Shown piece after piece: positions 42,785-51,413 of a stretch of 64,000 bases of DNA (the first letter of the stretch is position 1; every line of letters starts with the position of its first letter). The DNA comes from Mycobacterium sp. ACS1612. GTDB lineage: Bacteria > Actinomycetota > Actinomycetes > Mycobacteriales > Mycobacteriaceae. The stretch is from NCBI RefSeq assembly GCF_001667505.1, contig NZ_LZHZ01000004.1, positions 62,001-126,000 on the forward strand. Direction: 5' to 3'. Made by a program: the position numbers and the translations under genes. Under the pieces are notes generated by a model. That model was not told the origin of the DNA, did no database searches, and saw nothing but the letters and a program-made list of their open reading frames with translations.

Positions 42785-43774
42785 ATGACGGTCATCGGCT
42801 TTCACTGCTCGCACGAGCAGATCAACCCGGCTCAGTTGTTGCGCGACGTCCAGCACGCGCAGCGGGCCGGCTTCACCGCCGGCATGTCCTCGGACCACTT
42901 CAGCCCGTGGAGTTCCCGGCAGGGCGAGTCCGGCTTCGCTTGGTCCTTCCTCGGCGCCGCGCTCGCGTCGACGACGCTGCCCTTCGGCGTCGTGAACGCG
43001 CCAGGTCAGCGCTACCATCCCGCGATCATCGCCCAGGCCATCGCGACCCTCGGGCAGATGTTCCCCGGTCGGTTCTGGGCGGCGCTGGGGTCGGGCGAGG
43101 CCTCCAATGAGCGGATCACCGGCGAGGTGTGGCCACGCAAGGAAATTCGCGACCAACGGCTTGTCGAATGTGTGACCGTCATACGGCGTCTGCTCGAGGG
43201 TGAGGAGGTCAGCCACGAGGGCCTGGTGCACGTCAACCGGGCACGGCTGTGGACGCTGCCCGACGTGGTTCCCGACCTCGTCGGCCCGGCCGTCACACCC
43301 GAGACCGCGGCCCGCCACGCCGCGTGGGCGGACGGATTGGTCACCGTCAACCAATCTAAGGACACTCTGCGCAAGGTCCTCGACGCATACCGCGACGCCG
43401 GGGGCCGCGGACCTGCCCGCCTGCAGATTCACCTCAGCTGGGCGCCGACCGAGGAACAGGCTCTCGCGATCGCCCACGACCAATGGCGCAGTAACGTTTT
43501 CGCCCCTCCGGCTTGTTGGGACGTCGAGTCGGTCGACGCCTTCGACGTCATCAGCGAGAACGTCACTGGAGATCAGGTGAAGCAATCCGTGCTCGTCTCA
43601 AGCGATTTCGATCAGCACATCGAATGGCTGCGGGAATTCGTCGACCAGGGCTGGGACGAGCTGTACCTGCACTTTGTGGGTAAGGAGCAGTCCGGCTTCA
43701 TCGACGCCTTCGGCGAACACGTCCTGCCGCAGCTGTCGCCGACCGCCCCGCAGTCTCGGGTGGCGATCGCATGA
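42785..43774 (+). CDS. LLM-class flavin-dependent oxidoreductase
   Basis: A 329-residue luciferase-like TIM-barrel flavoprotein: HCSHEQINPAQLLRDVQHAQRAGFTAGMSSDHFSPWSSRQGESGFAWSFLGAAL, then FPGRFWAALGSGEASNERITG and EEVSHEGLVHVNRARLWTLP. It resembles the FMN-type LLM proteins often annotated near trehalose-synthase-like enzymes (TIGR03885-like, from memory). The GSGE loop is family-typical. F420 or FMN use cannot be settled from sequence. It overlaps the GH13 gene by 4 bp (ATGA) and so is co-translated with it. Confidence 0.88.
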   Translation: MTVIGFHCSHEQINPAQLLRDVQHAQRAGFTAGMSSDHFSPWSSRQGESGFAWSFLGAALASTTLPFGVVNAPGQRYHPAIIAQAIATLGQMFPGRFWAALGSGEASNERITGEVWPRKEIRDQRLVECVTVIRRLLEGEEVSHEGLVHVNRARLWTLPDVVPDLVGPAVTPETAARHAAWADGLVTVNQSKDTLRKVLDAYRDAGGRGPARLQIHLSWAPTEEQALAIAHDQWRSNVFAPPACWDVESVDAFDVISENVTGDQVKQSVLVSSDFDQHIEWLREFVDQGWDELYLHFVGKEQSGFIDAFGEHVLPQLSPTAPQSRVAIA

Positions 43775-45450
43775 GGCGCAGCGACACCGGCGACCTGTGG
43801 TGGAAGAACGCCGTCTTCTACTGCGCCGACGTGGAGACGTTCTACGACTACGACGGCGACGGATGCGGCGACATCCGCGGCATGACCGAACGCATCGAGT
43901 ACCTGTGCGACCTCGGCGTGACATGCCTGTGGCTGATGCCCTTCTATCCGACGGCCCGTAAGGACGACGGTTACGACATCACCGACTTCTTCGGCATCGA
44001 CCGAAGGCTGGGCACCCACGGCGACTTCGTCGAACTCGTCCGCACGGCCAAGGCAACCGGCATCCGGGTGGTCATCGACTTCGTCATGAACCACACGTCC
44101 GATGCGCACCCCTGGTTCAAGTCCGCCCGCCGCAGCACGGATGATCCGTACCGCGACTTCTACGTATGGAGCGCCACCAAGCCCAAGTCCCGCCGCAAGG
44201 ACGTGGTGTTCCCGGATCAGGAAACCAGCCTCTGGCAGCTCGACCAGCGAACCGACGAGTGGTACCTGCACCACTTCCTCAAACACCAACCCGACCTCAA
44301 CATCGCGAACCCGAAAGTGCAGGAAGAGATTTCACGCACTCTGGGCTTTTGGCTGGAGCTCGGGGTCTCAGGCTTCCGCGTCGACGCGGTGCCCTTCATG
44401 TTCGCGAAAGACTCAGCGCCGGGAGATCCAGGAGTGTTCGACGCCAGTCAATACCTCGGCGACGTCAGGAACTTCGTCACCAGGCGCCTCGGCGACGCTG
44501 TTCTGCTCGGCGAGGTGAACCTGCCCTACAAGGACCAACTGGCCTTCTTCGGCGGGCCGGACGGCGACGGGCTGAACATGCAGTTCGACTTCAACGGAAT
44601 GCAGGCAATGTACCTGTCTTTCGCTCGCAGTGATGCCGGCCCCATCGCCAAGGCTCTTCGGCAGCGCCCGGCACTGGACCTGACCAGTCAATGGGCCAAC
44701 TTTCTGCGCAACCACGACGAGCTCACCCTCGACAAGCTCAAAGACAGCGAACGCCGGGAAGTCTTTGAGGCATTCGGTCCCGACAAGGACATGCAGCTCT
44801 ACGGGCGCGGGCTGCGCCGACGGCTCCCGTCGATGTTCGGTGGCGATCAGCGGAGGATGCGGATGGCCTATTCGCTCGCGTTCTCGTTGCCGGGGACTCC
44901 CGTCCTTTTCTACGGCGAGGAGATCGGGATGGCCGAAAACCTCGATGTCCCAGGGCGACTCGCGGTACGCACACCGATGCAGTGGACCGCGGGCCACAAC
45001 GGCGGGTTCTCCGGTGCCAACAAGCGCAGGCTGACCCGTCCGCTCACCGACGGTCTCTACGGCCCGGACCGCATCAACGCCGCCGACCAGCGCCATGACC
45101 ATCAGTCCTTCTGGTGGTTCATGCGCGACCTCATCTACACCTACCGGCAGCAGCCGGAAATCGGCTGGTCGACTGCCGAAGTCCTCGAGCAGCCCAACCC
45201 TGCCGTCCTGGCGCATGTCTGCCGCGAGAAGTCGGGCTGGACGATGGTGGCGGTGCACAACCTCGGAGCGGACCGCTGCATCGTCTCGATTCGACTGGCC
45301 GACGTACCGACGGGCTGCACGCTCGTCGACCTGCTCGACGGGCTCGCAGAACACAAGCTCGATCCCGAGGGCAGAATCGACGTCGGCCTCGACGGGTACG
45401 GCTATCGATGGATGCGCCTTCGGCGGCCAGAAGACCAGCCGATCATCTGA
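43771..45450 (+). CDS. GH13 alpha-amylase family enzyme (trehalose synthase-like)
   Basis: A 559-residue glucan/trehalose enzyme. GH13 conserved regions: I, VVIDFVMNHTSD; II, GFRVDAVPF with nucleophile Asp; III, VLLGEVNLP with acid Glu; IV, FLRNHDEL. The N-terminus (WWKNAVFYCADVETFYDYDGDGCGDIRGMTERIEYLCDLGV) is TreS-like, and length fits TreS without the C-terminal maltokinase domain found in fusions. It may interconvert maltose and trehalose or hydrolyse alpha-glucosides. The first 4 bp overlap the flavin enzyme gene. It ends 71 bp before the repeat-peptide gene. Confidence 0.93.
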   Translation: MRRSDTGDLWWKNAVFYCADVETFYDYDGDGCGDIRGMTERIEYLCDLGVTCLWLMPFYPTARKDDGYDITDFFGIDRRLGTHGDFVELVRTAKATGIRVVIDFVMNHTSDAHPWFKSARRSTDDPYRDFYVWSATKPKSRRKDVVFPDQETSLWQLDQRTDEWYLHHFLKHQPDLNIANPKVQEEISRTLGFWLELGVSGFRVDAVPFMFAKDSAPGDPGVFDASQYLGDVRNFVTRRLGDAVLLGEVNLPYKDQLAFFGGPDGDGLNMQFDFNGMQAMYLSFARSDAGPIAKALRQRPALDLTSQWANFLRNHDELTLDKLKDSERREVFEAFGPDKDMQLYGRGLRRRLPSMFGGDQRRMRMAYSLAFSLPGTPVLFYGEEIGMAENLDVPGRLAVRTPMQWTAGHNGGFSGANKRRLTRPLTDGLYGPDRINAADQRHDHQSFWWFMRDLIYTYRQQPEIGWSTAEVLEQPNPAVLAHVCREKSGWTMVAVHNLGADRCIVSIRLADVPTGCTLVDLLDGLAEHKLDPEGRIDVGLDGYGYRWMRLRRPEDQPII

Positions 45451-45521
45451 CTCCCGCAGGCCGTTTCGCCGGGGCCGTCGCGGGTAACTCTCAGCGCACG
45501 CATCGCGGGAAAGGGATCACC

Positions 45522-45767
45522 ATGCCACTGGATGACGACGACATCACCACCTCGGGCGGCGGAGAGGGTACCGCCGACGGCGGGTCTAACCCCGAAGGTC
45601 ACGACGGCGGGGCCGACGGTACGGCGGGCGGCGAAGGCCTGGCCGACGGCGGCTCCAACCCACAGGGTCACGACGGCGGGGCCGACGGCACGGCGGGCGG
45701 CGAAGGCCCGGCCGACGGCGGCTCCAACCCCGAAGGCCATGACGGCGGTGCCGACGGAACCGCATAG
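45522..45767 (+). CDS. 81-residue Asp/Gly-rich triple-repeat peptide, candidate modified-peptide precursor
   Basis: A small acidic protein with a 12-residue leader (MPLDDDDITTSG) and exactly three 23-residue repeats (13-35, 36-58, 59-81). Each reads GGEG-x-AD, then GGSNP, then E/Q, then GHDGGADGTA; the protein ends at the last residue of the third repeat. It has no Cys and no hydrophobic core, so should be unfolded alone. The start codon follows GGGAAAGGGATCACC. The JmjC-type oxygenase gene begins inside its last 29 bp, so the two are tightly coupled. Repeated identical Asp, Asn and His positions make it a plausible hydroxylation substrate. Function is inferred. Confidence 0.8.
   Translation: MPLDDDDITTSGGGEGTADGGSNPEGHDGGADGTAGGEGLADGGSNPQGHDGGADGTAGGEGPADGGSNPEGHDGGADGTA
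45558..45764 (+). repeat. Three tandem 69-bp coding repeats
   Basis: Three contiguous 69-bp copies (45558-45626, 45627-45695, 45696-45764) encode the three 23-residue units of the small peptide. Differences are mostly synonymous third-position changes plus one variable residue (T/L/P) and one E/Q change, indicating selection on the amino acid sequence. Confidence 0.9.
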
Positions 45768-46986
45768 CGGCTTCGCGGCGCTGAGACGCTGCATCGCGAT
45801 CGACCGGGAAACCTTCGCCAGCGAGTTCTGGGGTCGTAAACCGTTGCTCAGCCCGGCGACTGGGCTGCCGCGCGATTTCCGCGACCTGCTCTCACCGGAG
45901 ACGGTCGACGAATTGATCGCCGAGCGCGGGGTACGCGCACCGTTCATCCGGATGGCCAAGGAAGGCGGCGTCCTGGCCAAGGACTGCTACCTCGGGCCTG
46001 CCGGATTCGGGGCGGAGATCCCGGATCAGGTGGACTCCGCCAAGGTGCTCGCCCAATTCGCTTCTGGCGCAACGATTGTGCTGCAGGGCCTGCATCGGCT
46101 GTGGCCTCCGCTGATCGACTTCGTCCAGCAAGCCGTCGACGATGTCGGCCATCCGGTGCAGGCGAACGCCTACATCACACCGCCCAGCAATCGTGGCTTC
46201 GACCCGCACTACGACGTGCACGACGTGTTCGTGTTGCAGGTCGCCGGTCAGAAGCGATGGATGGTGCACGAACCCGTGCACCGCCATCCGCTGCCCTCGC
46301 AGCCGTGGACTCGCTACCGGTCCGCGATCGCAGAGCGGGTGAGCGACGATCCGGTGATCGACACCGTGCTGTCCGAAGGCGACGCACTGTACCTCCCGCG
46401 CGGCTGGGTGCACGCTGCGCAGGCGTTGGACACCACGTCCATCCACCTGACCGTCGGCGTATCCGCGGTCACCGGTGTGGATGTCGCGCGCGCGGTCATC
46501 GACCAGTTGGCGACGACCGAAGAGTTCCGACGGTCGTTGCCGCTGGGCCGAAACCCCGCCGATCAGGATGAGATCATCGCGACGGTGACGAAGGTGATGG
46601 CGGAAATGGTCGATACATTGCGCGACGAGGCGACCACCGTCAGCGCAGGCGCCGCCGCACAGTTGACACAGGGGCACGCCAAACACACACGGCCCGTAGC
46701 CGTGCGCCCGCTGGTCGCGTTCAGCGCGTCGGAATCCGCTGACACCATTCGGGTCCGGTGGCGCCGCGGACTGGTGGCCACGATGGCACACACCGACGGA
46801 CGCGTCGTGCTGCGATTACCGGACAAGGTGATGACGTTCCCGATGTCGTGCGCGGAGGCCATAGCGGCGCTTCACCGCGGGCTTGCCGCCGACGCGGCGG
46901 CGATGCCGGGTCTCGACCACACCGACGCCGCAGTGCTGATTCGTCGGCTGCTTCGAGAGGCCGTTGTCGAGCCGGACAACGGATGA
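45739..46986 (+). CDS. JmjC/cupin-type Fe(II)/2-oxoglutarate oxygenase
   Basis: A 415-residue protein of the ribosomal-oxygenase-like cupin family. SEFWGRKPLLSPATG is the family entry motif. The metal triad is visible as H157-Y-D159 in GFDPHYDVHDVFVLQVAGQKRW and distal H225 in LPRGWVHAAQALDTTSIHLTVG. The C-terminal region (about 240-415) contains helical and winged-helix-like sequence as in RoxA-type enzymes. The start is ATG 45739, inside the end of the repeat-peptide gene; GTG 45745 is an alternative. Known members hydroxylate ribosomal proteins or peptides. The overlapping repeat peptide is the obvious candidate substrate, but this is not shown. Confidence 0.88.
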   Translation: MTAVPTEPHSGFAALRRCIAIDRETFASEFWGRKPLLSPATGLPRDFRDLLSPETVDELIAERGVRAPFIRMAKEGGVLAKDCYLGPAGFGAEIPDQVDSAKVLAQFASGATIVLQGLHRLWPPLIDFVQQAVDDVGHPVQANAYITPPSNRGFDPHYDVHDVFVLQVAGQKRWMVHEPVHRHPLPSQPWTRYRSAIAERVSDDPVIDTVLSEGDALYLPRGWVHAAQALDTTSIHLTVGVSAVTGVDVARAVIDQLATTEEFRRSLPLGRNPADQDEIIATVTKVMAEMVDTLRDEATTVSAGAAAQLTQGHAKHTRPVAVRPLVAFSASESADTIRVRWRRGLVATMAHTDGRVVLRLPDKVMTFPMSCAEAIAALHRGLAADAAAMPGLDHTDAAVLIRRLLREAVVEPDNG

Positions 46987-47876
46987 CCGCGGCCAAGCGA
47001 GCGCCATGCAGCGATCAGTCGCTTGCCCGTGGCGATCCGATGTACGGCACCGCTTCGGCGGGCTCGTCCTGGGTGTTGCTCGAATTGCCGGGCGGCTGGG
47101 GGTATTCGGCGTTTCTTCGATCTCCGGCGATCATCGATCCGGAACTCGGCCGCGCCATCGTCCGTCGGGTTGAGACGGCGAAGATGCGTATCGCGGCGAT
47201 CCGAAAGCACGGCCGACGCTCTGCCACGCCGCGATGGCGGTGGTTCATCGCGCACGCCGATGTCGGCAGAGAAGTGTTGTACGGCGGGGAGGTGGCTCAT
47301 CCGCGCGAGTACCTGGACATCGCGCTCGACGGAAGTGACGGCACCGTGCAGACGGATCCGCTCGTCGCGGTCTGTGCGCACGGTAAGCACGATCAGTGCT
47401 GCGCCGTTCGTGGTCGCACTGCCTGTAAGGCGATCGCGGCGGAGTACCCCGACTTCACTTGGGAGTGCTCGCATCTGGGTGGGGACCGGTTCGCGGCCAC
47501 CATGCTGGTGTTGCCGGAAGGGCTGTGTTACGGCCGGGTCGACTCGACCGATTCGGCGGATCTCGTCCGGCTGTATCTCGACGGGCGGGTTAACAACGCG
47601 TTGCTGCGGGGCCGTACCTCGCTGCCGCATGCCGTCCAGGCCGCGCAGTACTTCGCCCGCGAGGCCACCGGTGACGACCGTATCGCCGGCTTGCCGCCAG
47701 TCGAAGTCGAGCGGGGCGAGCACAGGATCCGCGTAGTGCTCAGCAGCGAGCAGGGCCCGCTCGAAGTCTGCCTCACCGAGGAGATGTCCGAGCCGCTGTT
47801 CTCGCAATGCCATGCGCAGGTGTCCGGACCGGTCCGGACTTTCTCACTCGCGTCGATCACCACACTGCCGGGATGA
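46983..47876 (+). CDS. Sucrase/ferredoxin-like (thioredoxin-fold 2Fe-2S) protein
   Basis: A 297-residue protein of the Suc_Fer-like family. The cysteine block is VCAHGKHDQCCAVRGRTACKAI, followed by the conserved HLGGDRFAATMLVLPEGLCYGRV. A third Cys-containing segment is near the N-terminus (APCSDQSLARGDP). Members bind a 2Fe-2S-type cluster on a thioredoxin-like fold and are poorly characterised. It overlaps the oxygenase gene by ATGA, so it belongs to the same unit and may supply electrons or keep the oxygenase iron reduced; that role is inference. Confidence 0.88.
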   Translation: MTAAKRAPCSDQSLARGDPMYGTASAGSSWVLLELPGGWGYSAFLRSPAIIDPELGRAIVRRVETAKMRIAAIRKHGRRSATPRWRWFIAHADVGREVLYGGEVAHPREYLDIALDGSDGTVQTDPLVAVCAHGKHDQCCAVRGRTACKAIAAEYPDFTWECSHLGGDRFAATMLVLPEGLCYGRVDSTDSADLVRLYLDGRVNNALLRGRTSLPHAVQAAQYFAREATGDDRIAGLPPVEVERGEHRIRVVLSSEQGPLEVCLTEEMSEPLFSQCHAQVSGPVRTFSLASITTLPG

Positions 47877-47938
47877 ATCGGCGAAGCCGCACCCGTTCGG
47901 AGGCGATAGGAAGCTGTCACGGATACGGAGGAGCGGTC

Positions 47939-48853
47939 ATGAGCTTGGACAATATTTCGGACCTCGGCGCGCAGGGTCTCGACGAGTTGGTGCCGTCGCG
48001 GTACGCGATGCAGGTCGGCGATCTCGATGTGCTGGTGATCAGCGACGGCATGCTGCCCATCCCCGCCAAGACGATGGCGTACAACGCAGACTCGGCCGAC
48101 CTCGCGGGCTGGCTGGACGACATGTTCCTGCCGCCGGACGTGCTCGACTGGCCGCTGAACGTAGCGGTGGTGCGCAGCGGCAGCCAGACCATCCTCATCG
48201 ACGCGGGCCTGGGAGGCGAGTTCCCAGACTTCCCGCGGGCGGGGCAGCTGGCAATGCGGTTGCACGCCGCGGGCATCGACCCCGCATCGGTGACCGACGT
48301 CGTGCTCACCCACATGCACATGGACCACGTCGGCGGACTGCTCGGCGACGGCCTGCAGCAGGAACTCAGCCCGGAGGTGCGGGTCCACGTGGCGGCGGCG
48401 GAAGCGGAGTTCTGGGAGGCGCCCGACTTCTCTCACACCCGCATGCCCGCTCCGGTGCCGGACGCGCTTCGGTCCGCCGCCTCCCGGTTCCTCGACGAAT
48501 ACCGCAGTCGGTTACAACCATTCGAGACGGAGCACGAGGTGGCGCCCGGAGTGATGGTGACCAAGACAGGCGGCCACACCCCCGGACACAGCGTGGTCCG
48601 GCTGGCGTCGCGGGGCGGCGCGTTGACGTTCGCGGGCGACGCCGTGTTCCAGGTCGGCTTCGACCAGCCCGACTGGTTCAACGGCTTCGAACACGACCCG
48701 GAGGAAGCGGCCCGCGTCCGGGTCCGTCTGCTGCGCGAACTGGCGGCGACCGGCGAGGCGCTGGTGGCCACGCACCTGCCGTTCCCGTCGGTCTGCCATG
48801 TGGCTGCCGCCGGTGACGTATTCCGGTGCGTGCCCGCCGTCTGGGACTACTGA
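47939..48853 (+). CDS. MBL-fold metallo-hydrolase
   Basis: A 304-residue metallo-beta-lactamase-fold protein with metal motif THMHMDHVGG near residue 120, TGGHTPGHSVV and FAGDAVFQ. A strong ACGGAGGAG lies just before ATG 47939, which is chosen; an in-frame ATG at 47873 overlapping the previous stop would add 22 residues of poor quality. It could be a lactonase or thioesterase-like hydrolase. Position directly after the ferredoxin-like gene puts it in the same operon as the repeat peptide and oxygenase. It is convergent with the PBP gene. Confidence 0.88.
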   Translation: MSLDNISDLGAQGLDELVPSRYAMQVGDLDVLVISDGMLPIPAKTMAYNADSADLAGWLDDMFLPPDVLDWPLNVAVVRSGSQTILIDAGLGGEFPDFPRAGQLAMRLHAAGIDPASVTDVVLTHMHMDHVGGLLGDGLQQELSPEVRVHVAAAEAEFWEAPDFSHTRMPAPVPDALRSAASRFLDEYRSRLQPFETEHEVAPGVMVTKTGGHTPGHSVVRLASRGGALTFAGDAVFQVGFDQPDWFNGFEHDPEEAARVRVRLLRELAATGEALVATHLPFPSVCHVAAAGDVFRCVPAVWDY

Positions 48854-48855
48854 CC

Positions 48856-51351
48856 TCACGGAGGCGGTGGCGGCGGCGGTTCGACCGGCGGCGGTGGCGG
48901 CGGCGGCGCGAACGGCGGCGGTGGCGGCGGCGGTCCGAGCAGCGGCACGGTGATCGGCGGCAGCCCCGGAATCTCCACGACGGTCATGCCCTCCGGCGGC
49001 ACAGCAGGCGGCGGCGGCTCACTCGGCGGTGGCGGCGGTGGTGGCGGCGGCGCAGGCGGGATGCCGTTGCTGACGTTAATCGTGATGATCGACCCAGGAA
49101 TCGTCTTCCCGCTCGGGGAGGTTCCGACGACGGCGCCGTAGGACGCCGAACTGTTCACCATCGTCGTTTTCTCGGCGACCTGGAATCCGGCGTTGCGCAA
49201 CCGCTCTCGCGCGGCATCCACCTTCATGCCGGACACGTTCGGCACCTGACTGCCGGACGTGCCGTCGACGTAACGCAGATCGGTCGGCGGCAGGTGCACC
49301 TCACCGAAATCCGTGGCGATCGGCTTCATCGCCTCGAACCAGGTGCGCGCGGGCTCGCTACCGCCAAAAAGGTCGCCGCTGCCGCACTTCCGCAGTGGGA
49401 ACGAACAGATGCCGGACGGATTGCTCGAATCGTCGAAGATGTAGTTGGCCGCCGCGTACTGGTTCGTGAACCCCACGAAACCTGCCGACCGATGCGCTTC
49501 GGTGGTGCCGGTCTTCCCTGACATCGGCAGGTCCCAGCCGACCGACGAAGCTGCGCCTGCCGCGGTGCCCGGGCTGACGGAGTCCTTGCTCAGCGCGTTC
49601 GCCATCGTGTTGGCCAGCCCCTCCGGCACCGCCTGGTCACATGGCTGACCCTCCACCGGCACGTCGTTGCCGTGGCGGTCGACGATCTGAACAATCGGGT
49701 TCGGCGCGCACCAGGTGCCGCCCGACGACAGCGTCGCCGCCACGTTGGCCAACTCGAGCGCGTTGAGTTGGAACGGCCCCAACGTGAACGAGCCGATGTT
49801 CTGCCGTTTGATGAAATCGGCCAAACTCTCGTTGCTTTCGGGGTCGTACGACCTGGCGGTCCCAGGAAGGGCATAGGACCTGAGCCCCAGCCGCACCGAC
49901 ATGTCGACCGCGCGGGGAACACCGACTTGCTGAATCAGCTTGGCGAAGGCGGTGTTCGGCGACACAGCCAGCGCGTCGGTGACCTTCAGCGAGCCGCGGT
50001 AGTTCCCGGCGTTGCGCACGCACCATGTCTCCTTCGGACACCCCGGCGTATCGCTGCTGCCGAGCCCGCGCGCTTGAAACGACCCAGGCACATCCAGCTG
50101 GAAGTCGATGCCCATGCCCATGTCGAGCGCCGCCGCGGTGGTGAAGATCTTGAATATCGAGCCTGCGCCGTCGCCGACCAGCGAGAACGGCAGCGGCTGC
50201 ATCGTCTCGTGTTCGTCGTCGTTGAGTCCGTACCGCCGGTTACTCGCCATCGCCAACACGTGGTGCGCGTCCTTGCCCGGTTTGATCACGCTCATCACGC
50301 TGGCGACACTGTCGAGGTCGGGGTCGGCCATCTTGTCGATCGCCGACTTGACCGACGCCTGCACCTTCGGGTCCAGCGACGTGCGAATCAGATAGCCACC
50401 CTGGGCCACCTGCTCCTTGCTGATCCCGGCCCGCGCCAAGTAGTCGAGCACGTAGTCGCAGAAGAAGCCGCGATCGCCCGCGGCGATGCAGCCGTTCGGC
50501 AACCCGTTCGGTTGGGGTAGCACACCCAACGGCTGTGCCTTCGCCGCCCGCAGCTCGTCGGCGCGCTGCGGCAGATTCTCGATCATGGTGTCCAGCACGA
50601 TGTTTCGCCGACTGATCGCGCTGTCGGGATTGGTGTAGGGATCGTGCTGGCTGGTCGACTGCACCAGCCCGGCCAGCAGCGCGGCCTGCTGCCAGTTCAG
50701 TTCGGACGCGTTGATCCCGAAGTAGGTCTGCGCGGCGTCCTGCACGCCGAACGCCCCGTTGCCGAAGTACACCAGGTTCAGGTAGCGGGTCAGGATCTCG
50801 GCTTTACTCATGGCCTTGTCCAGCGCCAGCGCCATCCGGATCTCGCGCATCTTGCGTGCCGGGGTCAGCGCGACGGCGGCACGCCGCTGCGCGTCGGTCT
50901 GCGCGGTCACCAACAACTGGTAGTTCTTCACGTACTGTTGCTCGATCGTCGAACCGCCGCGGGTGTCCGGATTACCTGCGAGGTACCCGGACAGCCCCGT
51001 CAGCGTGCCCGGCCAGTCCACGCCGTTGTGTTCGGCGAAGCGCTTGTCCTCGATCGAGACGATCGCCAACTTCATCTCATTCGAGATCCGGTCCGTCGGC
51101 ACCTCGAATCGACGTTGCGTGTACAGCCAGGCGATCGGCTGGCCCTGTGCGTCGACCATCGTCGACACCTGCGGTACGTCACCTGCGATCAGTTGCGAGG
51201 AACCGTTGGCTACGACGTCGGCCGCGCGGTTGGACATCAACCCGATGCCGCCGACGACAGGAAACATCAGGGCCGCCGCCAGCGCTCCGGCCATCACGCA
51301 ACAGCCAGCCAGCCTCCTGACGCATGCCCACGTCGGCCGCCCCTCCGACAC
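48856..51351 (-). CDS. Class A penicillin-binding protein with PASTA domain and Pro-rich tail (PonA-type)
   Basis: Bifunctional peptidoglycan synthase of 831 residues. Transmembrane anchor about 17-40. GT51 transglycosylase follows with Glu101 in SIEDKRF and Glu137 in GGSTIEQQYVKN. The transpeptidase has S398IFK, S464PN and SGKTGTTEA. A single PASTA domain (about 705-770, VPNVSGMKVDAARERLRNAGF) and a long proline-rich tail rich in PPPPPP blocks end it. It resembles mycobacterial PonA2 or PonA3; which one cannot be settled here. The tail is longer than I expect and may reach into or across the wall. It is convergent with the MBL gene. Confidence 0.93.
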   Translation of the reverse strand: MSEGRPTWACVRRLAGCCVMAGALAAALMFPVVGGIGLMSNRAADVVANGSSQLIAGDVPQVSTMVDAQGQPIAWLYTQRRFEVPTDRISNEMKLAIVSIEDKRFAEHNGVDWPGTLTGLSGYLAGNPDTRGGSTIEQQYVKNYQLLVTAQTDAQRRAAVALTPARKMREIRMALALDKAMSKAEILTRYLNLVYFGNGAFGVQDAAQTYFGINASELNWQQAALLAGLVQSTSQHDPYTNPDSAISRRNIVLDTMIENLPQRADELRAAKAQPLGVLPQPNGLPNGCIAAGDRGFFCDYVLDYLARAGISKEQVAQGGYLIRTSLDPKVQASVKSAIDKMADPDLDSVASVMSVIKPGKDAHHVLAMASNRRYGLNDDEHETMQPLPFSLVGDGAGSIFKIFTTAAALDMGMGIDFQLDVPGSFQARGLGSSDTPGCPKETWCVRNAGNYRGSLKVTDALAVSPNTAFAKLIQQVGVPRAVDMSVRLGLRSYALPGTARSYDPESNESLADFIKRQNIGSFTLGPFQLNALELANVAATLSSGGTWCAPNPIVQIVDRHGNDVPVEGQPCDQAVPEGLANTMANALSKDSVSPGTAAGAASSVGWDLPMSGKTGTTEAHRSAGFVGFTNQYAAANYIFDDSSNPSGICSFPLRKCGSGDLFGGSEPARTWFEAMKPIATDFGEVHLPPTDLRYVDGTSGSQVPNVSGMKVDAARERLRNAGFQVAEKTTMVNSSASYGAVVGTSPSGKTIPGSIITINVSNGIPPAPPPPPPPPPSEPPPPAVPPEGMTVVEIPGLPPITVPLLGPPPPPPPFAPPPPPPPVEPPPPPPP

Positions 51352-51413
51352 GCCCTCAGGTTATTCGCAGGCGCCGCCCGAATGCCGCGTATTGATGAAA
51401 CCCGTTCTGCCAA

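Noticed and set aside
45532..45738. N-terminal extension of the JmjC-type oxygenase through the 69-bp repeats
   Set aside because: In that frame the repeats give a Pro/Ala/Thr-rich sequence and substitutions are not synonymous, while the peptide frame conserves residues. The oxygenase more likely starts at 45739.
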